From Candidatus Hydrogenedens sp. (lineage in GTDB: Bacteria > Hydrogenedentota > Hydrogenedentia > Hydrogenedentales > Hydrogenedentaceae), in the NCBI GenBank assembly GCA_035378955.1, contig DAOSUS010000020.1, positions 1 through 55,050 of the forward strand: a stretch of 55,050 nt of DNA, read 5' to 3'. Shown in pieces: positions 43,493-53,448 of the stretch. The position numbers were made by a program, and so were the translations under genes. Position 1 is the stretch's first letter, and each line of letters starts with the position of its first letter. Under the pieces are notes generated by a model. That model made no database searches. It worked only from the letters and a program-made list of their open reading frames with translations, and was not told the DNA's origin.

Positions 43493-44581
43493 ATGTATTT
43501 AAAAAATTTTTATGCACGGTATTTTCGATGTATTACAGATTTGAATGTAGAATTCCATACAGGGATGAATATCATTATCGGAGCCAATGCTCAGGGGAAA
43601 ACTTCTTTATTGGAGGCGATTCATTTTTTATCATTGGCGCGTAGTTTAAGGACGAATAATGAAAAGGAATTGGTTCAATACGAAAGGGATGGTTTTTTAC
43701 TTAAAGGGAAAGTAGTTTCTGATGAAGATATGATGGAGCCAATATCCATTGATATGAAATGGGTAAAAGGGAGCAAGAGAATTTATGTAAATGGCATTAG
43801 TCTTGAAAAGGTGAGCGAATTAATCGGGAAAATGCGGATAGTGTTCTTAACGAGTGATTTTTCAGACCTTGTAAGTGAAGGGGCAAGTTATCGAAGGAGA
43901 TTTATGGATGTCCAACTTTCACAGATGGATAGTGCATATCTTTATGCGTTGCAAGGGTATCAGCGAGCACTTCGTCAGAGGAATGAATTACTGCGTAAAC
44001 CCGATGTAAAACAGGATGAATTATGGATTTGGGAAGTGCAAATGGCGGAGTTTGCCAAGACACTTATAAGTAAACGGAGTGCTTTTATAAAAAATCTCAA
44101 ACCTTTTGCATCCGATATTCATAATCAAATTATATCAGATGAAAAATTAGAAATTGGTTATTTGCCGGATGTTTTAGAGGATGTTTTTTTGAAGAAATTA
44201 GAGGAAAATCGTAAAACAGATATTCAGAGAGGGCAAACAATTCATGGACCTCATCGAGATGATATAGAAGTGAAGATTAATGGCTATCCTGTTCGTCAAT
44301 ATGCGTCTCAGGGGCAGAAAAAGACCTGCGCTTATGCAATTCGTATTTCAGAGATTTATTTAAGTAAAGAGAAGAAGGAGGATTTTCCTATTGTGCTTGC
44401 AGATGAATTGTTTTCCGACCTTGACCCACAACGGGGAAAGAAATTTTTAGAAACAATTCCAGAAGGAATACAGGTTATAATAACAGCAGTGGATGAAATA
44501 TTCTGTAGAAATTTAGAACGAAAGTTTGATATGTATCGAATAAGGAGTGGCAATCTTGAGAAGTCACAAGAACAAGCCTGA
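43493..44581 (+). CDS. recF: DNA replication and repair protein RecF
   Basis: A 362-residue SMC-like ATPase that helps load RecA at gapped DNA. Walker A is IIGANAQGKTSLLEAIHFL (about 27-45), the signature is YASQGQKKTCAYAIRI and Walker B is PIVLADELFSDLDPQRG. The N-terminus MYLKNFYARYFRCI is typical. It overlaps dciA. recF commonly lies beside dnaN and gyrB; here dnaA and dnaN are absent and gyrBA is convergent. Confidence 0.93.
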   Translation: MYLKNFYARYFRCITDLNVEFHTGMNIIIGANAQGKTSLLEAIHFLSLARSLRTNNEKELVQYERDGFLLKGKVVSDEDMMEPISIDMKWVKGSKRIYVNGISLEKVSELIGKMRIVFLTSDFSDLVSEGASYRRRFMDVQLSQMDSAYLYALQGYQRALRQRNELLRKPDVKQDELWIWEVQMAEFAKTLISKRSAFIKNLKPFASDIHNQIISDEKLEIGYLPDVLEDVFLKKLEENRKTDIQRGQTIHGPHRDDIEVKINGYPVRQYASQGQKKTCAYAIRISEIYLSKEKKEDFPIVLADELFSDLDPQRGKKFLETIPEGIQVIITAVDEIFCRNLERKFDMYRIRSGNLEKSQEQA

Positions 44582-44867
44582 AAAAATATCCGAGATAATT
44601 TCGAATGTAAAAAAATCCGAAGTTCTTAAATTGAGTTTGGAGTTGGTTCCTGTGTGGAAGCAATGGAAACAGATTGTTGGTGAAGAATTTGCATCACTCA
44701 CAGAACCCGCAGGTTTTCGGAGGGGGAGACTTCATATTAAAGTGAAGAATACTACCGTTATGCACCGATTAACTTTTGATAAGGAACAGATATTAGGAAG
44801 GATAAAAGCCGTTCTTCAAAAGGACCTTATTGATGATTTGTTCTTCGAACTTGATGAAAAGGAGTAA
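44556..44867 (+). CDS. DciA-like DUF721 protein
   Basis: A 103-residue protein, helicase-loader-like (DciA) family. I start it at TTG 44556 because AAGGAG (44542-44547) is 8 bases upstream; the GTG at 44547 touches that site. SLELVPVWKQWKQIVGEEFASLTEP and GRLHIKVKNTTVMHRLTFDKEQIL match the DUF721 N-terminal module. It overlaps the end of recF by 26 bases, a frequent recF-DUF721 arrangement. DciA recruits the replicative helicase in bacteria without DnaC. Confidence 0.85.
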   Translation: MRSHKNKPEKISEIISNVKKSEVLKLSLELVPVWKQWKQIVGEEFASLTEPAGFRRGRLHIKVKNTTVMHRLTFDKEQILGRIKAVLQKDLIDDLFFELDEKE

Positions 44868-44892
44868 TGAAAATTTTTTGTTACTTTATTTT

Positions 44893-47427
44893 TTATTCGG
44901 AATTTTCTTCATTATCAGGGGCATTTTCAAAAAGGTCGCCGGTTTCTTCTTCATTTTCTTCTTCGGCATAAGAACCTTCCGGTAATTCTTCTTCTGCATC
45001 ACTCTTTTTAATTGCTTTATCTGCGGATGCAATTTTAGCACCTTCGCGTAGGTTCATTAATTGCACACCTTTGGTATTTCGACCAATGACACGAATACTT
45101 TTAATGGGGATGCGAAGCATTTTGCCATCGGTGGCAACGACTACGATGTCTTCGTCATCACTTACGGTAAGCATGGTAACAACATTGCCATTGCGCTCTT
45201 GTGTCTGTATATTAATAATTCCTTTTCCTCCGCGATGTTGGATGCGGTATTCTTTTACTTCTGTCCGTTTCCCGTAGCCATTTTCTGTAACAGTGAGAAC
45301 GGTTAGATTGTCTTTGGCAACGGAAACGCCTACGACATAATCACCTTTATTAAGGCGAATGCCAACTACACCCTGAGCCGTTCTACCCATAGGACGGACA
45401 TCTTTTTCAGGAAATCTTATTGCAAGGCCGCTATGAGTTGCTAAAAGGACATTGTCTATTCCTGAGGTAACAAGGACATCTATAAGTTCATCACCTTCTT
45501 CTAAGGTAATTGCCTGGATACCTGTCGAACGCGGTTTACTATAAGCAGATAACGGGGTTTTCTTAACGAGACCTTTCTTGGTTACCATGAACAGGTATTT
45601 GCTTTCATCTTTTAAGTTTTTAATTGAAAGGAAGGCTGTTACTTTCTCTTTATCTCCGAGGGCAAGCAGGTTTTTGATATTTCTACCTCTTGCGGTTCTG
45701 CCTGCTTCAGGAATCTCATGGACTTTCCGCCAGTAGACACGCCCTTCGTTTGTGAAGAACATGAGATATTCATGAGCGGTTGCAGTAAAGACATGTTTAA
45801 CGAAGTCATCTTCAGGGGTTTCCATTCCCATGACGCCTTGACCTCTTCGCCGTTGTTTTCGTGATGTTGTCTGGGGCATGCGTTTAATATATCCTTGATT
45901 GGATACGGTTATAATCATGGCTTCATCGGCGATAAGGTCTTCAATATCAAAGTCTTCAATAGTTTCTAAAATCTCTGTTTTTCTCTCGTCTCCATATTTT
46001 TCGCGGATTTTTTCTACTTCTTTTCGAACTTCAGCAAGAATATTTTCACGGCTTGAGAGGATATGTTTTAATCGTTTAATTTCTTTAAGCAGGTTGTCAT
46101 ATTCTTCTTGTAGTTCTTTTCGTTCTAATCCGGTTAATCTCCGTAGTGGCATAGCAAGGATGGCTTTTGCCTGTTCAACAGAAATATCTAACTTTTTGCA
46201 TAATTTTGTTTGTGCTTCTTCTGCATTTGCAGATTTCCGAATTAGATTAATTACTTCGTCAATTTGGTCAATGGCTTTTAATAGACCTTCAAGGATATGG
46301 GCACGGCGTTCTGCCTGTTCTAAATCGAAACGGGTTCTGCGTTCTACAATTTCAGCACGGTATTGGACATAGTGCTGAATCATGTCTTTCAGGTTTAATA
46401 CGCGTGGAATATTATTTACTAATGCGAGGAAATGGATTCTTGATGTGCTTTGTAATTGAGTATGTTGGTAAAGTTGGTTTAAAACGACCTGAGGATTGAC
46501 ATCGCTTTTGAGTTCAATGATTAAACGCATTCCTTCGCGGTCGGATTCATCGCGAAGGTCAGTGATACCTGAAACTTTGTTGTTCTCTACGGCTTTTGCA
46601 ATAGATTCAATCACAGTTTGTTTTGTAACCTGATACGGGATTTCTTCAACGAGTAAACTTTTCTTTTTCGTTTTTTCCTGGGAGACGACTTTAATTCGTG
46701 CCCGAAGTTTTACCTGTCCCGTTCCTGTTTTATATGCACGAAGAATTCCTTCTTTACCACAGATGATAGCCCCCGTGGGGAAATCGGGTCCCGGCACAAT
46801 CTTTATAAATTCTTCGACGGGAGCGGAAGGATTGTCTATATAGTAAATAATTGCGTTACAGATTTCTGTTAAATTGTGAGGAGGACAGTCTGTAGCCATA
46901 CCGACGGCAATACCGTAAGAGCCGTTTACAAGGAGGTTGGGGAAACCGGACGGTAATACGGTGGGTTCATCGAGACGGCCATCGAAATTAGGACGCATTT
47001 CGACGGTATTCTTTTCTATATCTGTTAGCATTTCTAAAGCAATGGGCGTTAACCTTGCTTCTGTATATCGGTATGCTGCGGGACTATCTCCATCGATAGA
47101 ACCGAAGTTACCCTGACCATCAACCATAGGATAACGCATGTTCCAATCTTGGGCTAATCGGACAAGGGCATCGTAAACCGCCTGGTCTCCATGGGGATGA
47201 TATTTTCCTAAACATTCTCCGACGATAGTGGCACATTTACGGTATGGACGATTGGGAGTTAATCCCAATTGATGCATAACGAAGAGTATGCGTCTTTGAA
47301 CCGGTTTTAATCCATCGCGAATATCGGGTAAAGCCCGACTTACAATTACACTCATGGAATAATCGAGGAAAGCGGTTTGCATTTCCTGTTCAATGGGGAC
47401 TGGCTTTATATTTTGATTCACCGCCAT
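44893..47427 (-). CDS. gyrA: DNA gyrase subunit A
   Basis: 844 residues. The winged-helix and tower parts (ALPDIRDGLKPVQRRIL, CLGKYHPHGDQAVYDALVRLAQDW) carry the catalytic Tyr in SPAAYRYTEARLTP. The coiled-coil (about 380-510) and six-bladed C-terminal wrapping domain follow, with the GyrA box-like RRGGKGIINIQTQ (the Q-rich loop of the Gln-Arg-Arg-Gly-Gly-Lys-Gly type). The tail is acidic (EENEEETGDLFENAPDNEE). Ribosome site AGGAGAAAATAC. Directly downstream of gyrB and convergent with recF-dciA. Confidence 0.96.
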   Translation of the reverse strand: MAVNQNIKPVPIEQEMQTAFLDYSMSVIVSRALPDIRDGLKPVQRRILFVMHQLGLTPNRPYRKCATIVGECLGKYHPHGDQAVYDALVRLAQDWNMRYPMVDGQGNFGSIDGDSPAAYRYTEARLTPIALEMLTDIEKNTVEMRPNFDGRLDEPTVLPSGFPNLLVNGSYGIAVGMATDCPPHNLTEICNAIIYYIDNPSAPVEEFIKIVPGPDFPTGAIICGKEGILRAYKTGTGQVKLRARIKVVSQEKTKKKSLLVEEIPYQVTKQTVIESIAKAVENNKVSGITDLRDESDREGMRLIIELKSDVNPQVVLNQLYQHTQLQSTSRIHFLALVNNIPRVLNLKDMIQHYVQYRAEIVERRTRFDLEQAERRAHILEGLLKAIDQIDEVINLIRKSANAEEAQTKLCKKLDISVEQAKAILAMPLRRLTGLERKELQEEYDNLLKEIKRLKHILSSRENILAEVRKEVEKIREKYGDERKTEILETIEDFDIEDLIADEAMIITVSNQGYIKRMPQTTSRKQRRRGQGVMGMETPEDDFVKHVFTATAHEYLMFFTNEGRVYWRKVHEIPEAGRTARGRNIKNLLALGDKEKVTAFLSIKNLKDESKYLFMVTKKGLVKKTPLSAYSKPRSTGIQAITLEEGDELIDVLVTSGIDNVLLATHSGLAIRFPEKDVRPMGRTAQGVVGIRLNKGDYVVGVSVAKDNLTVLTVTENGYGKRTEVKEYRIQHRGGKGIINIQTQERNGNVVTMLTVSDDEDIVVVATDGKMLRIPIKSIRVIGRNTKGVQLMNLREGAKIASADKAIKKSDAEEELPEGSYAEEENEEETGDLFENAPDNEENSE

Positions 47428-47465
47428 GTATTTTCTCCTAAGGTGTTTTATGTGTCTATTGGAAA

Positions 47466-49904
47466 TTAAATATCAAGATTTTGCACTTCAAGAGCATGTT
47501 TTTCTATGAAATGACGACGAGGCTCAACTTCATCGCCCATTAAAATTGTGAATGTCTCTTCTACAGAACTTTCATCAGCAATTTCTACTTTCAGCAATGT
47601 TCGTTTTTCGGGGTCCATGGTCGTTTCGTAAAGTTGTTCGGCATTCATTTCACCGAGACCTTTGTATCGCTGAATTACAAGGTCTTTTTTCCCTAACTCC
47701 ATGAGGTAGTTTCTAAGTTCCATAGGTGAATTGGTTTCAAAAAGCAAATTGTTTTCTTTATTATCTTTGCTGAAAACTCGGAAAGGTGGAGCGCCCAGTG
47801 CGTTAGCAGCTTCATACCAATGGAGGTATGATGAAAAATCGGGACTTTTCATGAAGGCTATATCCACCTGATTGGGAAGGCGTGCAGGTTTGGGAGTTGT
47901 AACGGATTCTGTATCGCCATTATCACTTTTGGTGGGAATGGCCATGTTAATGATTTCCTTCGCATCGCCAAAGATTTTTTTCCATTCTTTTTGTGTGATT
48001 GCTTCGGGATAGACAAGTTTTTCGCGAGGCAATTCTCTTATCCGTTGGAGTTCTTCAAGGGTAACGCCGTATATTTTATTTAGTCGGTTGATTACTTTTT
48101 CAAGGTTTCGAATAGCTTCAATCGTTTTAATAAGTGTTCGAACTTGAATAAGTTTTTCATCGTTGTTCGCATCTCCATTGCTTGATACAACCCGAACATT
48201 TTCCATGACTGTTTCAAGTATAAAAGCCTCAAATTCATATTCGGAATGGGTGTATCTTGATTTTTTCCCTTTGGAAATTCTGTAAAGGGGAGGGAGTGCT
48301 ATGTATAGATGTCCTTTTCGGATAAGTTCGGAGGCGTATCTAAAGAAAAATGTTAATAGGAGGGTTCGAATGTGAGAACCATCTACATCAGCATCGGTCA
48401 TGATTATGACGCGATGGTAGCGAAGGTTATCAAGTGTAATTTCTTCTTTACTTATGTCAATACCTAATGCCCGAAGGAGTGAAGCGATTTCCTTATTTTC
48501 AAGTACTTTATGAAGGCGGCTTTTTTCGACATTGAGGACTTTTCCGCGTAAGGGAAGGATAGCCTGATAACGGCGGTCTCTACCTTGTTTAGCGGAGCCA
48601 CCTGCACTATCACCCTCTACGATGAATAATTCGCAAAGTTCTGGATTTCGTTCTGAACAATCGGCTAATTTAGATGCCTGTCCTAATGTATCCAGAGCGG
48701 ATTTTCTGCGGACACGTTCTTTGGCTTTACGGGATTCTTCACGGGCTTCTGCTGCTTCTAAAATTTTATCCGCAATCTGATTGGCAATGCGGGGATTTTG
48801 CTCAAAAAATTCCTGTAATGCACTATATACAATTGAGTTTACAAGCCCCTGAACCTCGCTATTTCCCAGTTTATCTTTGGTTTGTCCTTCAAATTGTGGG
48901 TTGGGATGTCGAATAGAAACTACAGCGGTCAACCCTTCGCGAGTATCATCACCTGTAACAGAAAAGTTTTTCTTTTTATTCAGATTGTTTTTATCTATCC
49001 AATCTGTAATACTACGGGTTAGAGCACTACGAAAGCCGGTGATATGAGTGCCTCCACCGGGCGTGTGAATGTTATTTGCAAAACTGATGACCTGCTCATA
49101 ATAAGTTTTTACATACTGTAACGCCACCTCTACCTGAATGTCTTCTTTGCTTTTGGAAATGAAAATGGGCTTGGAATGAATAGGTTCTTTACCTTTATTT
49201 AAGTGTTTGACAAATTCTTCCAATCCCCCTTTATATTGAAGGGTTATCGAAGGTTCATCATTTCGCTCATCTGTGAATATAATTTTCAAACCTGCGTTTA
49301 AGAAGGCTAACTCTCTGAGACGATTAATTAAAATTTCCGACTGAAATACCACCTCTTCAAAAATATCCGGGTCAGGGAGGAAAGTAACTCGTGTTCCGGT
49401 CCCTTTTGCTTTGCCACGAACTTCCAAAGGAGTAGATGTTTTTCCGCGTTCGAAAGCCATATAGTAAATTTTTTCATCTCTTTTTACTTCCACTTCTAAC
49501 CACTTGGAAAGGGCATTTACACAGGAAACGCCAACACCATGTAATCCCCCGGAAACTTTATAGACACTATGATTGAACTTGCCTCCTGCATGAAGCACAG
49601 TCATAACAACTTCAAGAGCTGACTTCCCTTTATGTGTTCCGTCTTTCATCGGGTCAACAGGTATTCCGCGTCCATTGTCAATAACTGTAACGCTATTATC
49701 AATGTGGATTGTTACCTGAATAGTATCACCGCAGCCTGCCATGACTTCATCAACACTATTATCAACTACTTCATAAACAAGATGATGTAAACCACGAATA
49801 CCTGTGTCGCCGATATACATTGCGGGTCTTTTTCGGACGGCTTCAAGTCCTTCAAGGACACCAATGGCATCTGCAGTATAAGCATGAGATGTATTTTCAG
49901 TCAT
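47466..49904 (-). CDS. gyrB: DNA gyrase subunit B
   Basis: About 812 residues. ATG 49904 has AAAGGTGG just upstream; GTG 49913 is an alternative in frame. ATPase motifs: YEVVDNSVDEVMAG, DNGRGIPVD, GGLHGVGVSCVNALS. TOPRIM motifs: FIVEGDSAGGSAKQGRD and MTDADVDGSHIRTLLL, and the C-terminal QRYKGLGEMNAEQL. An insert of roughly 170 residues within the TOPRIM region (about 560-730) resembles that of Gram-negative gyrases. It is followed 38 bases later by gyrA. Confidence 0.96.
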   Translation of the reverse strand: MTENTSHAYTADAIGVLEGLEAVRKRPAMYIGDTGIRGLHHLVYEVVDNSVDEVMAGCGDTIQVTIHIDNSVTVIDNGRGIPVDPMKDGTHKGKSALEVVMTVLHAGGKFNHSVYKVSGGLHGVGVSCVNALSKWLEVEVKRDEKIYYMAFERGKTSTPLEVRGKAKGTGTRVTFLPDPDIFEEVVFQSEILINRLRELAFLNAGLKIIFTDERNDEPSITLQYKGGLEEFVKHLNKGKEPIHSKPIFISKSKEDIQVEVALQYVKTYYEQVISFANNIHTPGGGTHITGFRSALTRSITDWIDKNNLNKKKNFSVTGDDTREGLTAVVSIRHPNPQFEGQTKDKLGNSEVQGLVNSIVYSALQEFFEQNPRIANQIADKILEAAEAREESRKAKERVRRKSALDTLGQASKLADCSERNPELCELFIVEGDSAGGSAKQGRDRRYQAILPLRGKVLNVEKSRLHKVLENKEIASLLRALGIDISKEEITLDNLRYHRVIIMTDADVDGSHIRTLLLTFFFRYASELIRKGHLYIALPPLYRISKGKKSRYTHSEYEFEAFILETVMENVRVVSSNGDANNDEKLIQVRTLIKTIEAIRNLEKVINRLNKIYGVTLEELQRIRELPREKLVYPEAITQKEWKKIFGDAKEIINMAIPTKSDNGDTESVTTPKPARLPNQVDIAFMKSPDFSSYLHWYEAANALGAPPFRVFSKDNKENNLLFETNSPMELRNYLMELGKKDLVIQRYKGLGEMNAEQLYETTMDPEKRTLLKVEIADESSVEETFTILMGDEVEPRRHFIEKHALEVQNLDI

Positions 49905-49967
49905 GTGCTCCACCTTTCTATAGGTAATAGGAAAGAGTCCATAAAAGGGAAGAAATTAAGTAAGTTT

Positions 49968-49997
49968 ATTATATCAAATTATGATAACGAAGGGCAA
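49968..49997 (-). promoter_or_regulatory. Candidate promoter of gyrB-gyrA
   Basis: Reverse-strand TTGCCC (49997-49992), an 18-nt spacer and consensus TATAAT (49973-49968) lie 64 bases before the gyrB start. Confidence 0.5.
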
Positions 49998-50104
49998 TAA
50001 TAAACAGAGGAAAATGAATAAAATATTTGAAGAACACCATGATTTCATTGATGGAAAAATCACTTGCAAATAAGTATCAATCAATAATTTAGGAGAAATA
50101 AAAA

Positions 50105-50181
50105 TGGTGGGCGATACTGGACTTGAACCAGTGACCCCTTGCATGTCAAGCAAGTACTCTAACCACCTGAGCTAATCGCCC
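50105..50181 (-). tRNA. tRNA-Val (GAC), CCA encoded
   Basis: The reverse strand gives a 77-nt cloverleaf. The acceptor GGGCGAT pairs with ATCGCCC, then discriminator A and an encoded CCA. The anticodon stem-loop is CTTGC-TTGACAT-GCAAG with anticodon GAC, reading GUC and GUU. The T-arm is CTGGTTCAAGTCCAG. Confidence 0.95.
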
Positions 50182-50204
50182 ACTCAGTATAAATGTGGAT
50201 ATAA

Positions 50205-50233
50205 ATTATATCAATCTATAAATGTATTGTCAA
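50205..50233 (-). promoter_or_regulatory. Consensus promoter of tRNA-Val
   Basis: Reverse-strand TTGACA (50233-50228), a 17-nt spacer and TATAAT (50210-50205), both perfect, 23 bases before the tRNA 5' end. It gives the tRNA its own transcript. Confidence 0.8.
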
Positions 50234-50258
50234 ATTATTGAAGATTTTAATGTAATAG

Positions 50259-51626
50259 TTATTTTGTTGTTGTGTCGTTGGGTATGGCTTTGACATTTTC
50301 TTTATCTACTTTGAATGGGTATGTGTTTTCGGGTAGAACTTTCATTTGTGTGCAAATGCTATATGGATTGCCAAAGGAGCCGGGGAATCGGACTTCGACA
50401 TAATAAGCACTCCAGCCGGTTTTGGGTTGAACTAATTTTGCTTTGGCTTTTCCCTTTCCTTTTAAGGGTGTGCTTTCCCATTTGGAGTTTCTAAAGTCGC
50501 GGTTGTTGGAGTCGGCTTTCCAGAGGTAGGCGGTACCTTCCGGGTTGTCCCATTTTACATTAATGACATTTCTTTTGGATATTTCCCATGAGACAGAAGG
50601 GAACGATTTTTTCTCTTTTGTGGACAGGAAAAATTCGGCTAATGTAGCAATACCTGTAGGAGAGGCGTCATGGCCTGTATTGGGTTGATAACATAAGTAT
50701 TTTGGAGCGGGGAAGTCCGGGAAGTATAGATTGGCGGAATCTACAGTCCAATAGGGGTCATTGGTGCCAAGGAGAATTAATTTAGGTAAGGTAAGTGAAT
50801 TTCTGTAGGTATAAGGGTCAACAATGCTTAATAATTGTTCCCCTTTGGGTGAGTGCATTCTCTGAGGAATTTTAAGGCGGGTGTAATCTTCTATTTCACT
50901 GCTGAAGGTGCCATAGCATTCTAATTGGTGAAGCATTTGTTGTTTCATGTTAAGCACATCAATAACAGCAGGGGCAATGGCAACAACCCTTGGGTCTCCT
51001 GTTGCTGCGGTTAACCATGTTGTCCAGCCTCTTTTTGAGCCACCTGTAAGGACGAAGCGTTTGATTTCGTGGTTATCTGTATCCTTTTGGACCAACTGGA
51101 TAGTGTCCATGGCACGGACAGCACTTTTTACCATTGGTAGTAATAATGGCCATTCATCTCCTTCGCCATTGAGATATTTATCGTAGGTGTAAGCGATGAT
51201 TTCGTCTTCGTTTCTTCCATCAAATAAGGGCTGATTTGGAACCTGAGATAGAACTGCAATAACGGAATTTGTTTTTTTCGCAACTGTGACAGCAATTTTA
51301 AATTCTATGGAATTAATATTGGGCTCTTTTTGTTGGTTGTAACCTCCGCTAATAACAAGCATGGCTATGTCGGAATTCTTTATTTCGGGTGGACAGAGTA
51401 GAACGAGCCAATGAGTCCATACAATATTTTGCCATGTTTGTGATGTTAACCGAATAATTTTCGCTTTGCAACCCTCCATATCTTTTGTATCTACAATTTC
51501 ATAAGAGTATGTAGGGTCGGGTTTGGTTACATAACTTTTTAAGTCGGCATGGGTAAACGATGAGATGAATAAAAGATTTAAAAACAAGGGGAAGATAAAC
51601 ACGATGGCTAATTTGTTCTTTTTCAT
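50259..51626 (-). CDS. PhoPQ-activated pathogenicity-related (PqaA-type) hydrolase
   Basis: A 455-residue exported protein with signal peptide (LAIVFIFPLFLNLLFISSFTHA) and an alpha/beta-hydrolase-like body: the nucleophile-type motif VLTGGSKRGWTTWLTAA (about 190), IISGGYN-like LVISGGYNQQ, LGTNDPYWTVDSA and PNTGHDASPTG, matching the PF10142 family. The role of that family is not settled; hydrolysis of a glycan or peptide is possible. TAGGAG is the ribosome site. It is separated from the tRNA by the tRNA promoter and has no obvious partner gene. Confidence 0.82.
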   Translation of the reverse strand: MKKNKLAIVFIFPLFLNLLFISSFTHADLKSYVTKPDPTYSYEIVDTKDMEGCKAKIIRLTSQTWQNIVWTHWLVLLCPPEIKNSDIAMLVISGGYNQQKEPNINSIEFKIAVTVAKKTNSVIAVLSQVPNQPLFDGRNEDEIIAYTYDKYLNGEGDEWPLLLPMVKSAVRAMDTIQLVQKDTDNHEIKRFVLTGGSKRGWTTWLTAATGDPRVVAIAPAVIDVLNMKQQMLHQLECYGTFSSEIEDYTRLKIPQRMHSPKGEQLLSIVDPYTYRNSLTLPKLILLGTNDPYWTVDSANLYFPDFPAPKYLCYQPNTGHDASPTGIATLAEFFLSTKEKKSFPSVSWEISKRNVINVKWDNPEGTAYLWKADSNNRDFRNSKWESTPLKGKGKAKAKLVQPKTGWSAYYVEVRFPGSFGNPYSICTQMKVLPENTYPFKVDKENVKAIPNDTTTK

Positions 51627-51680
51627 AAGAGGTCTCCTATTGATTGGTTTAATAAAATATGTTTATTTTAAGACACTTTA

Positions 51681-52832
51681 TTATTTAAAATGGTTTCTCT
51701 TACGAAAATGGGAAAGGTCACGAGGTAGGATATTTTCTTTTCTCATTCTTCCCGGGGTAATGCCGTCTTGTTCAATACTTTTCCGAATGCGCAGGTAGGA
51801 TTCATAGCGGATGAGGGGGATTTCACCGTTTTTAATCGCTTCTCGAACGGCACAGTTAGGCTCATGTATATGAGAGCAGTCATTAAATCGGCATTTTTCA
51901 GCGAATCGGGATATTTCAGGGAAGTAATAATCAAGGGAGCGGGGGTCCATGTCCCAGAAGCCTAAAGAACGGATACCTGGGGTATCAATTAATTTGCCCC
52001 CGTTGGGTAAACAGTAGAGTCGTGTATTGGTAGTAGCATGCTTCCCTTTTTCTGTTTTTTGACTAATTTCCAGGGTTACTGCATCTACATCGGGGCAAAT
52101 ACTCTTTAGAAGGGAAGTTTTTCCAACACCACTATGACCTGCTAATACGCCCGTTTTGTTTTCTAATAGATTTACAATGTCTTCAATCCCTTGTTTTTTT
52201 ACACAACTGGTGAAGAGCATTTTCAATCCGAGATTTTGGTAAATTTTTACTTCTTCTGGCAGAGTATCTATAAGGTCAATCTTGTTGATAACAATTACAG
52301 GTTCTACATTCCCATTTTCGGCAACAATAAGGAATCGGTCTATGAGTCCGGGTTTGAATGTGGGTTGTTTTACAGAGGCAACAACAAAAAGGATATCAAC
52401 ATTAGCCGAAATGACTTGTTCGGGTGGTCCCTCGCGGTCTATAGAAAGCCTGCTTAATTTTGATTTTCGAGGTGCAATCCCACGAATAATAGGCTCCCCT
52501 TTTTCTTCATAATCGACAAAAACTCGGTCACCGGGAGCAATAAGACTGGATTCTTTTTCCCGAAGTCGTTCATCGATTTTACACTGGATTTCTTTCGGTT
52601 CTGTTGCTGTATCAAGCAGGACAAAAGCCCATTTTTTACTATGAGATACTACGGTTGCATTGGGTTCGAATGTTTCAGGAAGATGGGATTCATGTTGAGA
52701 ATTGTCTGGTAGATGAACTTCTGCCCGTCGGTGACGAATGGAATCTTTTGAGAATGCTTCGTCGTAACGATTTTCCCAGTTTTTTATACGAGTTTCTGAC
52801 CGTTTGCTTTTTTCTAATTTTTTCTTTTTCAT
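51681..52832 (-). CDS. rsgA: Ribosome small-subunit GTPase RsgA
   Basis: A 383-residue circularly permuted GTPase that acts late in 30S maturation. G4 (VINKIDLID) comes before G1 (LAGHSGVGKTSLLKS) and G3 (DTPGIRSLG), the permuted order of the family. The zinc knuckle CRFNDCSHIHEPNC (C-x4-C-x-H-x5-C) follows. A basic, variable extension of about 60 residues precedes the OB domain. AGGACT is the ribosome site. Stands alone on its transcript. Confidence 0.94.
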   Translation of the reverse strand: MKKKKLEKSKRSETRIKNWENRYDEAFSKDSIRHRRAEVHLPDNSQHESHLPETFEPNATVVSHSKKWAFVLLDTATEPKEIQCKIDERLREKESSLIAPGDRVFVDYEEKGEPIIRGIAPRKSKLSRLSIDREGPPEQVISANVDILFVVASVKQPTFKPGLIDRFLIVAENGNVEPVIVINKIDLIDTLPEEVKIYQNLGLKMLFTSCVKKQGIEDIVNLLENKTGVLAGHSGVGKTSLLKSICPDVDAVTLEISQKTEKGKHATTNTRLYCLPNGGKLIDTPGIRSLGFWDMDPRSLDYYFPEISRFAEKCRFNDCSHIHEPNCAVREAIKNGEIPLIRYESYLRIRKSIEQDGITPGRMRKENILPRDLSHFRKRNHFK

Positions 52833-52916
52833 AGTCCTATAAATTTAATAGAGTTGCTTGTAAAAAAATCAAAGAGATTATAAGAGATTATATATGTATT
52901 ATGGGGATTTTAAAAA

Positions 52917-53420
52917 TTAAATGCCACTTTTATTTTTATTGGAGGACTTCTGTTTTCTGGTAGGGGAAAGGGAAGCACATACAGATTTCATTTTACAGTT
53001 AACGAAGGGAAGAAGTTTTTCGTCCGGTAATGGTTTTTTGATAATTTTATCTAATGTCCATTTTCTAAGCGTAGAAGTGAGAGCAGTTCGAACTTCATAC
53101 ATGGCTTTATGGAAGGCGCAAACATGTTCAATATCGTCTGTGTCTTTGCAGTAATCTCCTAAAATTTTCCCTTCACATGCTTCTACAATATCAAGGAGTG
53201 TAATTTGTTGCGGTGGTAGATTTAATGTAAAACCACCGGAAGGCCCTCTATGAGCATTGAGTAGTCGTGCTTTAGTAAGTAGTGTCATAATTTTTGAGAG
53301 GTAAGAAGTGGAAATATGGATATGTCTTGTGAGTTCGAGATGGGAAACAGGTTCTTTTTTATTGTGAAGGGCTATAAATGTTAGTGCTTGTATGGCTGTA
53401 ATCGTTGTGTTGCTGAACAT
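52917..53420 (-). CDS. Rrf2-family transcriptional regulator
   Basis: A 167-residue regulator, start ATG 53420 (MFSNTTITAIQALTFIALH, the family opening). A longer reading from TTG 53501 runs through the intergenic hairpin and is unlikely. The winged helix is visible: VSHLELTRHIHISTSYLSKIMTLLTKARLLN and RGPSGGFTL. The cluster region has only two Cys (DYC-x9-CAF) rather than the three of IscR/NsrR, so cluster binding is uncertain. The C-terminus is long and basic (SPTRKQKSSNKNK). It follows hcp by 70 bases, which suggests it is an NO- or redox-responsive regulator of hcp. Confidence 0.82.
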   Translation of the reverse strand: MFSNTTITAIQALTFIALHNKKEPVSHLELTRHIHISTSYLSKIMTLLTKARLLNAHRGPSGGFTLNLPPQQITLLDIVEACEGKILGDYCKDTDDIEHVCAFHKAMYEVRTALTSTLRKWTLDKIIKKPLPDEKLLPFVNCKMKSVCASLSPTRKQKSSNKNKSGI

Positions 53421-53448
53421 AGGAAGAATCCGGTTATGGATATATTTC

